This document shows positions 13,609 through 25,720 of a stretch of DNA of 64,000 nt, piece by piece. The notes under the pieces were generated by a model. That model was not told where the DNA came from and ran no database searches. It worked only from the letters and a program-made list of their open reading frames with translations. Position numbers and translations under genes: made by a program. Numbering within the stretch: the first letter of the stretch is position 1; each line of letters starts with the position of its first letter. Source of the DNA: Thamnidium elegans (lineage: Eukaryota > Mucoromycota > Mucoromycetes > Mucorales > Mucoraceae); assembly GCA_025201345.1 (NCBI GenBank), contig JAIXMG010000007.1:1178001-1242000 (forward strand). Reading direction: 5' to 3'.

Positions 13609-14527
13609 TTATAACCTCTTATACTTGTTCAGAGTACTAGGCAACCTAAATTCATGGCAAGGACTACTCATGCCTTTATACTCTACATGTTGAAGATTTG
13701 GACAGTTGGTAAGCGAGTATTGTAAGAGTTTGAACGTAAGTTCTGTATAAATATAAAATTCCAAGTTGCTGATGATTTCAGGACCAATAACCGAAACAGT
13801 TTTATCAGGTATGGCAAATTCCAAAACACGCTCATTATACAAATCTGCATAATTCAATCCATAGTGAAAATGAAGATCTTCACCGGAGAAATGCATAGAG
13901 TTGTGAACAGAGCGGAAATCAGAAAATGAAGCACAACTTGCCTTTTTATTCCCTTTAAAAGCTTTCAATATTTTAAAGAATATTGTCATATCAGATTCAC
14001 CATTATTTTCGTGTTCCGTTTCGTATTCCTTGTCAGGAGTCCAATGTAAAGATGCATCGGGTAGCTTATTCATACGCTCCATTAGTTTCAATGTATTGTT
14101 AACACTAACATCGTTCATCCAGTCATTCACATCGATATCCTGTATCCTAATACAAAGTCTTTCAACAGATTCAGGAAGATACTCTGCTATAAACCCAATG
14201 TAGTTAGCAGAAATATTAGGAAAAGAAAGAGACAATTCTTTTTAAATCCAAATTTTGGTAAAATGTGTTATCACCAGCCCGGAACGAAGGAGTACTGTAA
14301 TAGTCGTTAATTGCTATGGATGTTAAGCTAGGACAAGCCGCCTGTATTTCATATATTGTTGTATAGTGTTCCGTGTTATTACAATAGATTAGGCCGGTTA
14401 GTTTTCTGAATTGGCTCAAGTAACTTAAAATGCCACCATACGAAGATGTGAGTGCAGATCTACCCGCATGATATAGTGATATGTGAGCGAGAGAAGCGCG
14501 AAAATTATAGTAAGTGGAGCGGTACAA
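13609..14527 (-). pseudogene. Frameshifted, truncated F-box/LRR-like gene relic
   Basis: Two open segments on the minus strand (14527-14219 and 14235-13609) join into one leucine-rich-repeat-like protein if one extra A in the run AAAAA near 14237 is ignored. Upstream of the run the text reads ...FYQNLDLK. In the -1 frame it continues ELSLSFPNISANYIG, a natural LRR pattern. Repeats of the CPSLTSIAI and CPNLQHVEYKG type are visible. No F-box and no ATG precede it; an in-frame TGA lies about 20 bases upstream of 14527. I infer an N-terminally truncated relic of the large F-box/LRR families seen in Mucorales. A sequencing error at the A run is possible for the frameshift but would not restore the missing start. 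Confidence 0.55.
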
Positions 14528-16763
14528 AGCATCGTCGTAATATACTCAAAATACAGGTAGAGCCCAGTCCTTACAAACTATAAGCGCAGTTACCGATGGT
14601 AAGTTTATTGAGTAGGTCAAATATTTGAAGGTATATCTCACAAGGCAAGTTCATTACTTAAAGAAACTTTTTTATTTGTTGATAGTACAAAAAAAAAGGG
14701 GAGACTAATACAGGTTTTTTGTTTTGTTTTGTTTTGTACAAGTAGCGATATTAATCATGTAAGTTGTGTTTTCTCAGGATAATTAATAAATTTATTTTTG
14801 ATATACGCTATTTTTGTCAGTTACGTTTTTATATATTCACGGGAGGGAAGTTATTTATTATTTAAAGTAGGATTTTATTTTCAAGAACAACAATACATAT
14901 ATTCTAACAACATACTTTTTTTTAATATTACCTTTTTATGCTAAATTTAGTTTCGAAAGGTTTAAAAGAAACCAAACTACTCACAGGTCCCACCACGAGA
15001 AGGTAAAAGCATTTTGGGACCCAAAAAAATGATGACGAACGACCCTTCATACCCATATTTCAGAGTAATCACTTCGAACCCCATGAGTAAACAACTTTCA
15101 TGCCCTCCAAGAGAGAGGAATCGGGTTGAGCACTATAAGTAGAACTGTACTTGCCAAAGGATAGCATCAGTAAGAATTCACGCCAACCAACGTACACGTA
15201 AAAATCCTTAGTAGACACGACTAAAAAAGCTAAACGTGGTTTTGATTATCAAGACACACACCGCACACTACCAAAAAAAAACTTGAAACTTGAGGGGCAA
15301 TGTGAAAACCAGCAAATAGCCTCTGTATAAATGAATTACTACGGCATATATATATAAATACATACACTTGTTGGGATGTAATAACGAACCACGACGGGAA
15401 CCATCACCACCGCCTGTCCTCATACAGTGAACCCAGTCAAGTAACACCCGATGAAGTAATAATTGTCACAAACTGATGTACAAACCCACAAGTCTAAAAA
15501 AAATCTCCTAGCAAGAGATAAAAAGAAGACCCAATAAAAAAAAAGTGATCAAGACCACGTCTTCAGTATTGTAAAGTGCGTTAACCATAATTCTATGTCC
15601 AAACCTAGCTGAAGAAATAAAAATTCCGCCGCAATGGTGACCACAAAAACGGCGTTCATTCTGGTTTCCTGAATCCATTTACATCTCTTCACAAAGCGTA
15701 AATGTGTGCTAATTTAGGGCGGTTGGACCTCGTTCATACCTATTGAGGCTTATTAAAATATGATGAGCAAAAAAAGCTCTACATACAGCCTGTGTACTTC
15801 ACTATAACAGAGTGCTAAAAAACGATCCTGAAGCAAGTAAGTTAAAGAGAAAAAAGGAAAAAACTATTCCAGTTATTTATTTTTTAAAAAAAAGCACGTG
15901 ACCAATTATTTTTAGCCGATGTAAACAACCGCACACTTTGAAAAGCTGATTATGATTTGCTAAAAGCAGTAAAATAGAAACCCTAATAACGAACCATGCC
16001 TTATTTAATGGTATGTAGTAATAGGATTTGATCTACGAGAGACTGCAACGACACATTATTATAGTTTATTCAGTTGCTATATTTGAATATCATTCTTGTC
16101 AGTTGTGTTTTTGATGAAATATCGATATTTAATGAGTAATAGCGCCTTCTCAAAGATGGTGTATCCCCTTCTTTTTGTTTCTGTGATAGAATACCAGTCC
16201 CATATACGCAAATACGGCTGCTTAGCAAATGTAGTGGTTACTAGGCGGACGATATTTATTAAATTATTATCTATTTTGGTCAATAACTTTCAAAAGAACG
16301 CTGTAATCCCCCTCCCTCAGGCTTTCATATATATGTATAAATGTCTTCTGAGTTGTAATGTCAAGAATATACCACAGAAAAAAGAAAGTTTATTGAGTAC
16401 ATTGACAGATATTTTTTTTGTGCTACAGCGTCTGATCATCAACAGTACGAACGTGAAAAATCGACTTCCCCAATACTCTTCTCAACTAAAAAAAACATAT
16501 TTCACCCCTTCTTTTTGAAGAAAAAGATACCTGTCAATTAAAGAAAGAAGAAAAAGAAAAGGTCACTATTATAATTATATTACGAGAGACATTTATATTT
16601 GATATGGTAGTATGCCATCATTACACACACGTGTCAATACGTAGTTTTTGTACTATATGCACCTTTAGGTAACAAGAGCATATATTTTTAGTTTTTTTTT
16701 TTTTTTTAAATATTTATTTTTGTTTGTTTATTTTTTTCTTTTTATTTTATTTCTTCATCCCAA
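14528..16763. other. Intergenic, no supported gene
   Basis: About 2.2 kb. The part from 14960 to 15850 is richer in C and A than its surroundings and nearly free of long T runs, with no open frame above 60 codons on either strand. It may be a much-decayed insertion. A 140-codon open frame at 16096-16518 has low-complexity composition and no recognisable domain, so it is not called. The last 100 bases before 16764 are T/A-rich and act as the leader of the next gene. Confidence 0.4.
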
Positions 16764-19700
16764 ATGACTTCCGCAAAAGCAATTCAAATAGCAAAAGATA
16801 TTGACGCTTCTCGCTGTAGTGGTAACTGGTTAGCCATTACTGAACTAGCGAGACGATATAAAAAATACAACCCGGACGGTGCAGGTAAACACCCTTTTTT
16901 TTTTCTCTTTGTTTTTGTACTCTTTTCTAAACAACTCTTTTTTTTTTAAAAAAAAAAAAATAGTTTTAGAACAAACAGTTTTAGCAGAAGCCAATTTAAT
17001 ACAAATAATAACCGCTACACGTTCAAAAAACGTTGTCACCTATGAAGCAGATGCTCCTCATCGTGTCAGTATGGAAGATCGCTTGAATCCAGAACAATTA
17101 AAATCTATTCAAGACCAGTTACAAGCTGCTATTGAATTATCTGATCCCAATAACCTTCACGCTATTGAAAAAAACGTAAGTAAAATAAATAAATACCACG
17201 AAAAAGGTAATTAATCATCCATAAAATAGTTTGCAAGAATAGTATTGGCACGTACTTATTTTGAATGCGGTCAATATGAAACTGCTGTCAATATCATTAG
17301 CCAACTTTCTTTCGAAATGGATCATGTAAAGCAAGGTTATGGACTCGTATTGTTTTTACAAGCCAGAGTAATTAAAGGTATATTTATAAAGAGAGTAAGA
17401 TAGAGTGATTCCGGTATTAATATTTTAAAATAGCTATATCTTTTGAATTGACTGGTAATGAAGATGCTGCTATCCAAAGTTACGTTGGTGTCGAAGCATT
17501 ACTCTCTGAGAACCCAAACGCAAAGAGCAAATCATTTATTGAATGGTCGGAAGAAGCTTTATATAGAGCAGTATTAGTTGGATTAAGAGAAGGGTATTAG
17601 TATAAATATATATTAAAACAAATGGAACCATGTACTTATATTTATAGTCTAGATCATCTATACCTACATCTGCCTTACTCGAATTTATGCGCCAATATCA
17701 AAAGATGACCACTACTCAACCAACAATTTGGCGTATCCAAAAGCGTATGGTTATAACGCGTTACTCACTTCGTTTTGTATCTACTCTCTATCGTAATGGT
17801 CAATACCGTGTCCCTGCTGGCACCGTACTCCCTGAAGGAGAGACCGATCCTCAATTAGAACGTCAAATATTTATTGTCGAACAATCACAACTACATACAA
17901 TTTACGAAAAGATGCTTTATTTACAAGTGCCTTTACCAAAGGCAGGAGAAGTAAATACACGCGTTTTAGATTTTGTGGATCAGTTTGCAAGTGATTTCGA
18001 ATTGATTGGTACTACAGCACATGACTTGCGTGGATTTGTTGAGGCGCTGGACCGTGCATCACAAAGAACATTTAATTCACCTTTAATCACTAGACATTTA
18101 TTCTCTGCTTTAGTTAGATTGGGTGAGTACGAAGAAGCCGAACAAGCTTTGCACTCGTATCTTTATTTAGTAGGTCTTGTGTCGTACGGATGGAAAGAAA
18201 CACGACATGATGGACAAGCTTTAGCTACAGATAAAAACGGATTAAATATGCCTGTGCCAAAGCCTAGACCTGAAATTGAAGATAACGAGTCAAGCGACAA
18301 CGCGGAATCTTATCACCAATTAACAAAGGAAATCAGTGGTATCTCAGATATTAAGAATTCGGAGAAAGAACATGTCTCTGATACACTTCATGTCCTTATC
18401 ACTGCCATTAAAATGTATTGTAATGACTTAGGTCGTGGTGTGGATGCAGTTGAAATGGCCGAAATTGCCAAAGAACTCTATCAGAAGCAACCTAGAAGAG
18501 ACCGTACATCCAATCTGTTAGAAGTGGGTGCATTTGTATATAGAGCTACTGGTATTGCTTATGGATCATTAGGATGTCAAAGTAAGGAAAACTATACATC
18601 ATCTATTATTAGATTAACTGACCTCTTTTTTTTTTTTTCTTAAAAAAAAAAAGCTTTTGATCCAGAACTTCGACCTACATACCACGAAAAAGCATTGAGT
18701 TATTTGAAACGATCACTGGAATTAGACTCCAACGCATGGGAAACATATTATCAACTAGCTTTACAGCAAGCAGATATGCATGACATTGGACAAGCAGTAC
18801 AATCCATAACAAAGGCAATCCAAGCGCAACCCTCCAATGTACCTTCTTGGCACTTGCTTACGCTTATCATCTCTTGCCCAGTACACGGAGACTACAGACA
18901 GGCACTTAAAACATGTGAAATGGGTTTACAACAAGCAATCGACGAAGGATGCCCTGATATTATTGAAGACTCAAACGGCAGCGGATACGATGAAGCAGAA
19001 CAGCACATGATGTTCCAAATGACCCGGGTATTATTATTAAACGCACTCTATGGTCCCGAAGAGGCCCTTGAATTCTCCAAAACCTTATTTGGTTCATTTG
19101 GTAAGATTGCTATCCCTGAAGCATCCTTCAGTACGAGCAGCTTAGAGAACCTTTCTTATGGCGGAGCACATAACGGTATGGTAATTTCAGGATCTTTAGG
19201 TAACTTGAGTGAACTACAAATGTCTGCTGAAAGAAGACGTGGTAGAAGTGCTAGTAATAGTATGGTAAATCACCCTATTGCTTCTTCTTCTACAGAATTA
19301 GCATCTCAGATGGGATCCAGATCACACGATAGTGTTAATGTAACTACCAGTAAATCAACAACTATCGGTAGAGCTCGATCGGCTTCCAATTTAGCTGCTA
19401 ATCCTTCGCCTCTTGGTCCTGGATATAATCCAGCTACCAATGCTGGTTTATTAGCTGTGCCTGACACTGCTGATGCAAAGCCTCATCACCATCATCACCT
19501 TCACGGGTTACATTTATTTGGCTCCAGAAGTTCAAGTAACCGTACCAAAGCTATAGAAAATAACGCTGTCATAAACGGAAACACCAGCATTCAATCTCTA
19601 AATACGCCTTATGGTAATATACTTTTTCTATGATATATATTATATATATATATATGAATGAACTAACGTAATCTCTCTCTCTATATATATAGATTTAAAA

Positions 19701-20356
19701 AGTCTTGCCGGAAATTCAGTCGCATCCCTTCAAAGTATCTCCCCTTCCATTACCAGCATTCAATCAATTTTACAGCCATCCGTTATACCCACTAAACCCA
19801 GCACACGTACCGTATTACGTAAACAAAGATCTGACCGTATTTTATCTGACTTGTGGTTATTAACCGCTCAAATGTTTATTAAACTTGGAAAACTGGATGA
19901 AGCTAGAAAGGCAGTAGAAGAAGCGGAAAATGTGGATTGGATCTCGAATCCCAAAGTCTGGTGCGTTTTGGGTCAATTATTAGAAGCAGAAGGCGATTTT
20001 GAACAAGCTCAAACGGCTTATAACAAGTCATTGGTCATTGATCCTAATGATGTGATATGTAGACTTTGGCTTGCCAAGTCACATATTGCACAATCAAATC
20101 AAGAGATTGCAGAAGGCATTTTAGAAATTTTGACTAAATCAAATGGATGGGATTGTGCAGAAGCTTGGTAAGTGTAGTATTATTTTTTTTAAAGTTGGTT
20201 TTTATGATTATTAAACATTTTATAAGGTTCTATTTAGGTGAAATTTATCGTCAAACAGACAGGTTAGATCGTACAAAAGCATGTTTATTTTACGCACTTG
20301 AATTAGAATCTACAACACCAATTCAACCATTCTCTGTTTTACCACGTTACATATAA
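16764..20356 (+). CDS. YPP1: YPP1/TTC7-like TPR scaffold of the plasma-membrane PI4-kinase complex
   Basis: Exons: 16764-16884, 16964-17175, 17230-17377, 17434-17593, 17653-18581, 18654-19613, 19693-20167, 20227-20356; 1044 residues. The tetratricopeptide pattern runs through the protein. It is clearest in the middle (residues about 365-430, YLKRSLELDSNAWETYYQLA) and near the C-terminus (AQMFIKLGKLDEARKAVEEAE, then QLLEAEGDFEQAQTAYNKSL). The N-terminal alpha-solenoid and total length match Ypp1/TTC7, which with Efr3 recruits the PI4-kinase Stt4 to the plasma membrane. A Ser-rich, probably phosphorylated loop with a short His run (about residues 560-680) interrupts the TPRs, as in TTC7. The acceptor of exon 5 is the second AG (17651-17652), because only it keeps the frame. 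Introns 1 and 5 contain T-tract/A-tract pairs. Confidence 0.85.
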
Positions 20357-20430
20357 AAAAAAAAGAAGAAAGAAAAAAATAACCCTCAAAGGGGGGAGGG
20401 GTATAATAATAATAAAAAAAAAAACTGTAT

Positions 20431-21294
20431 TTAATAATCTTGTGTGATCTCTTGTGTATCATCTTCTCTTGTTGTTGCTTCCGCATGATTTAATTTACTC
20501 ATTTCGTGATACGCGCGAGAAAAGAAGGGTCGAATTTCATTAATTTCCATAATAGACAAGTTGTTCATCTAAAAAGTTGTTAGTTAAAGCATATTATTCC
20601 CTTTTTTTTTTTTATACTATGTAAAAACTTACACCAAGCCAAGTATCATCTAAGATCTTTACACCCATTCTAGATTTAGCTTGTCTCGTCTCTCGAAGAT
20701 CCTTTAATATAGTACGAATCGTTTCTGCATTAGGAATATCATCTGCAGCTCTATTGAAGAAGAAAAAAAAACACACACACACATACACGTCAGAAATGGT
20801 GTCATCACTGTATTATTATTTTTTGATTTTTACGTTTCTAACAACATTTGTGCCAACTCCATATAATGAAAAGGTAATATACTAAATTCCTTTTCTTGTT
20901 CTTCTTCTTCGTGTCTCTTTTTTAAATTTTCTAAAAAAAAATACAAGTTAATAATATTTGGGCGGATATGTTTTACATGAGTTTTTACGTTACCAACTGT
21001 AAGCCAGTCAGGACAAATAATACTACACTTGTTATTCTTTTTCATAATTAATGATAGCCAAATAGTGACTTCGATTGGTAAAGGTGGTTGAAAGGGCCCA
21101 ACGTCTCCCTATAGCATTTTTTTTTTTTTTAGTATACCTTTATTTTTTTTTTTTTTTGTATATTTTTTCCTTACGCTAATAAACTTCATTTTTGGCATTT
21201 TGACTTTTGGAATAATCATAATCTTTTCATCACCTGCAAAAAACTCAATCTCACCTGGAGTAAAAGAGGCTTGGTGTGTACGTGGCAAAGCCAT
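20431..21294 (-). CDS. PSF2: GINS complex subunit Psf2
   Basis: Subunit of the GINS heterotetramer, part of the CMG replicative helicase. Exons on the minus strand: 21294-21175, 21108-20994, 20930-20834, 20750-20633, 20568-20431; 195 residues, the normal Psf2 size. Recognisable blocks are FTPGEIEFFAGDE near the N-terminus, IPKVKMPKMKFISGDVGPF, the FQPPLPIEVTIWLSL segment, and PDWLTVENLKKRHEEE. The helix LPFHYMELAQMLLE follows, then ILKDLRETRQAKSRMG. The C-terminal 25 residues are acidic and unconserved. It ends 75 bp from the convergent YPP1 gene and starts 152 bp from the divergent glycosyltransferase gene, so its promoter must be within that short gap. Confidence 0.93.
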
Positions 21295-21446
21295 AATATA
21301 TGTTGAAGAGGAAACAAAAGAAGAGAAGAAAAAAAAAATACTTGAAACGACAAAAGTCACAAGCAGCATACGGCGCTTTAAAAAAAGAAAAAAAAGAAAA
21401 AGGTTCTTATTCTAGTCTTCCTTTTATTTGCTTGCAAAAGATCAAG

Positions 21447-23729
21447 ATGACGGGAAATGCTTTCGAGCCTGTTTCAATAACAACTACTTCTCCATTTCAT
21501 ACCAGTATAGACTTACTCTCACCTAATAATACAATAAGACAACGAGGCTTACTAGACATTAGTCCTTCTAAAACCACTGCTCCTAATCTACCTTTTCAAT
21601 TTGGTAGTTCTGCAAGAAAGCACTGGCGTTGGTGGAATTATCTATTTTTACTGGTAGGCGCTTTAGCCTGTGTCGAATTCATTTTGTTTATGGTCAGCAG
21701 TACATTATTAACGAACGCTTCTGAGCCTATTACATTCAGTAAGCACATAATACAGAAATAAGAATAAATAAAAACTCGGACTAACCCTTTTTAAGCACTT
21801 CGAAATTATCCAAAATTGCCTTACCAGCCATTAGATACGACCACAAGCATTGATCTGCCTTCAGACAGTACAGTATACCATGTGACAAAAGAGTTCGGAC
21901 CTGCAACTATGGGCGGTATGGGTATGATCCTAACAGCAATTACTCAAGCACAACTACAAACCGGGAAAATCACACCTTACGTCGTATTACCTTTTTACTC
22001 ATTTTTAAAAAAGCAAGAACAATATGCTATAAAAAAGACTGTTGATTTAGTTATCACTATACGTAATGACCGAGGTGAACCGGAACCGGTTGAATTTAAA
22101 GTTTCTGAACTCAAGTATGATTTCAACCCAATTGACGATTTTGAACTATTAACAGAAGAAGAAAAAACCGAAATTACTTTTTCTGCTGTAAGGTCAAAAA
22201 CAGTCAAGATTTACTTGATTGGTCCTGCAAAATCAGGACCCTTAAAAAAAGCGTTTCGAGCTAATACTATTACTGAAATTTATTCTTCTCCTAAGGGTTT
22301 ACCTCAAGAATGGAAAGATCAGTACTTTGTAAAAGCTGTAGCTTCGTTTTTAACTTGGAAAGCAGCTGGTAAACACGAACAATCCTTGTTTGCACCACTT
22401 GACGTATCTCAGCCTCGCGTTGATATTGTTCATCTACATGGTGCTACTAACGCCTATGTTACCAAATATTTGACTGAATATGAAAAACAAATGGGTTCTA
22501 CTCCTCCAACCATAATATACACACTGCATGATTATTTGGACGAACTACAGTACACAAACGCATTAGGAAACGTACAAAAGTTTTTAAATGCACCTCGTGC
22601 TGGTCATACAATTGAACAAGATATTCAAGATATTTTAAAACCTTATACATTTGGTAAAGATCGTACGTTTATGTCGCCTATGGCTATCGATTTAGCTGAT
22701 ATGGTGACATTCGTTAGTGCAAGTATGGCAAAAGATATGGTTGAGGGTAGATTAAGCTTTTATTTAAAGGAAGTTGTTATGGATAATTTATTACGAAAAG
22801 CGAAAGTTGGCAAATTTTACGGTATCAGTAATGGATTAGATTTTACTAGTAGTATCAATCCTTTTACTGAAGCTAAATTGATTGAACATGAATTAGACTA
22901 CCCAACATATGCAAAATCCATGATTGAAACCAAGTTAGAAACAGGTTTACCTGGTAACGATTGGACTCTATCTACTGAAAAATTGGATTTTGTAACAGAA
23001 AGTAAAAGGAGAGCAAAACAATACTTGATTGATCAAGGATTATTACTTGCTTCTGATATAGATAGACCTTTAGTTTTATTTGTTGGTAGATTTCAATACA
23101 ACAAGGGGTTAGAAACATTTGAAGATGCAGCAAGATTATTTAAATCACATGATATGAAATTTGCCATTATTGGTCAACCTAATAATTATCCATTAAAGTG
23201 GGTTGAAAGATTGGCTTCAAATTACCCAGAGGATATCGTATTAATGACCCAGATCAGTGAACAAAGAGATTGGTTAATATATTTTAGAGCTGCTGCTGAT
23301 TTTGTCTATGTACCCAGTATCACTGAAAGTTTCGGTTTAGTGGCTGTAGAAGGCTTAATGTTTGGCTCTTCTGTTATTTCAACCGGAACTGGTGGTATGG
23401 CCGAGTTTTTGATTGACCGACAAGTAGATGATGATACTTTACCTGTTAAAATAGACGGTTCTTATATTCAAAGTGATTATCAATTCAATGCTTATTTATT
23501 TGATCCTTCTGTTCCTGACCAATTATCAAATGCTATCGAACGCGCTGCTAAAGATTACCAACATATCAAACAGGATATTACGTTACACGAAGAATATATC
23601 TTGCGAATGATGATGAGTGCCTACGCGTTAGGCTGGGACAGGGGCAATGATCAAGGTCCTGTTTATGATTATTTACGTGTCTATCAAAAAGCTATTCAAG
23701 AAAAACGAGAATCCAGTTCTTTCAAGTAA
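21447..23729 (+). CDS. Type II membrane glycosyltransferase, GT5/glycogen-synthase-like
   Basis: Exons 21447-21738 and 21796-23729; 741 residues. A cytosolic N-terminus of about 52 residues precedes one hydrophobic segment (WWNYLFLLVGALACVEFILF), giving type II topology as in Golgi enzymes. The catalytic part starts with YHVTKEFGPATMGGMG, resembling the KxGG nucleotide-sugar site of GT5 glycogen/starch synthases. It continues with DIVHLHGATNAY and YTLHDYLDELQYT, then the GT-B second half: PLVLFVGRFQYNKGLE, AIIGQ, and the E-x7-E signature in SITESFGLVAVEG. Standard fungal glycogen synthase is GT3, so this is not Gsy. Fungal GT5-like domains are known in alpha-1,3-glucan synthases, but this lacks their multi-pass and amylase parts. 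Inference: a wall or extracellular polysaccharide transferase. The sugar donor is unknown. Confidence 0.8.
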
Positions 23730-25720
23730 CATACTAATTTTTTTGTTGTTGTTACTACTACTTGCTACATTTTACTACTTATATATATACTGTAATAATA
23801 AATCCATAATAGAATACTTAATTATAATATAAAAAAAACTTACATTCTACCTATCACGACTATTTGGCCTGATATGTTTCACTTATGTATTAAACTTAGA
23901 TAATCACATCCTCGTGTCAAGTCCACGAGATAGTTATTTATATTAGACATAATAAATCATCTGATTTTTTACTACGCAACTAGACATTCATGTTACAAAA
24001 TAAGTGTTTACATGTAAATATCTAAATTGTCGTTTTCGACAAAACCGTGTCCTCTACGACGGTTTTCTTTATTTCAAATACATCAGGCCTTCCTTTCTCT
24101 TCCCTAAATCAATTAGAAGTATATATATATATTTTTACTGGCATTAACATCCCTGTTTCTAAAGTATGTCACAGTTTTTACAGTCTAGGATAATCTTTGG
24201 TGTATGTATCATTGGGAAGTTTTGTAACAGTAAAGGCTGGCTATATTGCGAGGTAGCCGAACTTTTGAAAATCAAAAAATAGAATAAAAAGCCTTGATAC
24301 TTCCCATCACTTTTAGTTTTTGTCAAACTGGCAAGTGTTTTTGCATTTATATGTATGTAAAGATAGTGTTGGACATCAACGGAAAGTTTACAACCATTTT
24401 TTTTTTTTTGGATCATAACAGTTTGCAGCCAATGTTTCGATTTCGGCGGCATAAAATGTACTTGAGTCGTATATTTTCCTTAAAATAGTCTACTGCTTCG
24501 ACGGATGGCATGTACAGACAATTTTAAAAGAAATGTTGTCAGATTTGTTTGCCACGCCCCACGAAGCTAACCCATTTATGGGTGTAATTTTCTGAAAAAA
24601 AAAAAAAAGAAGGACAGTGCACGCTTTTATTCAATAGTAGTTTTTGGGGTATAGTTACCTTGACCACGCTATATAAACTTGTTATTATCTTGTGATGATA
24701 CTAATTAAACGATGGTTTTTTTCTATAGAAAAAAAATAATATATATCGAACATATTTCTGTTATCTTGTTAGTTACGAAACTAATAACAAAAAGGAAGTT
24801 TAAAAAGGATGGTGCATTTTTCTTAGTGTTCCATTGGGTAAGGTCCTTCTTTTTTTTTTTATAAAGCTTTGATCACCATTAGAAAAGATCTACTGCTACA
24901 ATATTTACAAAGAGTTCGATTGGATAATAAACACGTTCTCTCATATATTTGATAGTCACACGGAAAAAAAAAGTAGTATAATTAATTAAAACATGTATCT
25001 TAATTACGATCATTAATGTAATACACGATGGAAGTCTTTTTATGATATAATCATTAGTGTGGTGTCATAAACAAGTTATTTTTGACATAGAACGTTCCCT
25101 TTTAAGGTAATATCAGTATCGAAAATTGTATTCTACACGCCACACTGTGACTGGTCTTATTTTACAATACAAATATACAAACGCAAGTGATGTAAATATT
25201 AAATTTCAGATCTACATTTTTGTAACCCAATAATATCTATATATCCCCTCTTTTTTTGGGTCTTGAATTAAGTTGTAATATTGAACTAATAAATAGTAGA
25301 GTATACGAACAGAAAGTATATACGTGTGTATAACTGAGTATATGTGAATGTGCGTGCGTGTGTATATATATATGTGTGTGTGTGTGTTGGTTTATTTCTA
25401 TCTCCGCCTCCCGTCTTCTTTTGTTTTCTTTTTCTTTATTCTTTCTCTTCTATCTCCCTTTCCTTTTCTTTTTATTTTTTTTACAACTCCCTTTTTATAT
25501 ATAAACATATATTCATATAAAAAAAGTAATCTTTTTTTTTTCTAGTAAAAAAAATATATATATTCTAAAAATACCAGTTGTTTCTTCTTTTCTTTTTTTT
25601 TTTTTTCATACAAAAGAAAAGAAAAATAAAAGAATAACTAAGCGAGAGAGAAAGAGAACGAGAATAATAATAAAAATAAAGGAACAGGAACTTCCCTTCG
25701 GGGATAATAATTATACTGAA
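23730..25720. other. 2-kb intergenic region upstream of a zinc-finger factor
   Basis: No gene is supported. It holds paired stem-loops at 24027-24066 and A/T and TG microsatellites (25357-25388). A long pyrimidine-rich stretch (25389-25610) is followed by a purine-rich stretch just before the ATG at 25721; this is probably the 5' leader of the zinc-finger gene. A 97-codon open frame on the minus strand (24452-24159) has pairs of cysteines at its end but no recognisable domain and was not called. Confidence 0.45.
24027..24066. other. Two adjacent stem-loops followed by a T-rich tract
   Basis: TTGTCG-TTTT-CGACAA at 24027-24042 is a perfect hairpin. Directly after it, AAAACCG (24041-24047) pairs with CGGTTTT (24060-24066) around a 12-base loop, and a T-rich run follows. 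Seen directly; whether it is transcribed is unknown. Confidence 0.4.

Noticed and set aside
16096..16518. 140-codon plus-strand frame
   Set aside because: No recognisable domain, poor codon use, no promoter signs, and overlapped by a minus-strand frame of similar quality.
24159..24452. 97-codon minus-strand frame ending in paired cysteines
   Set aside because: Could be a zinc-finger or transposon fragment, but only one Cys pair is seen and no family was recognised.
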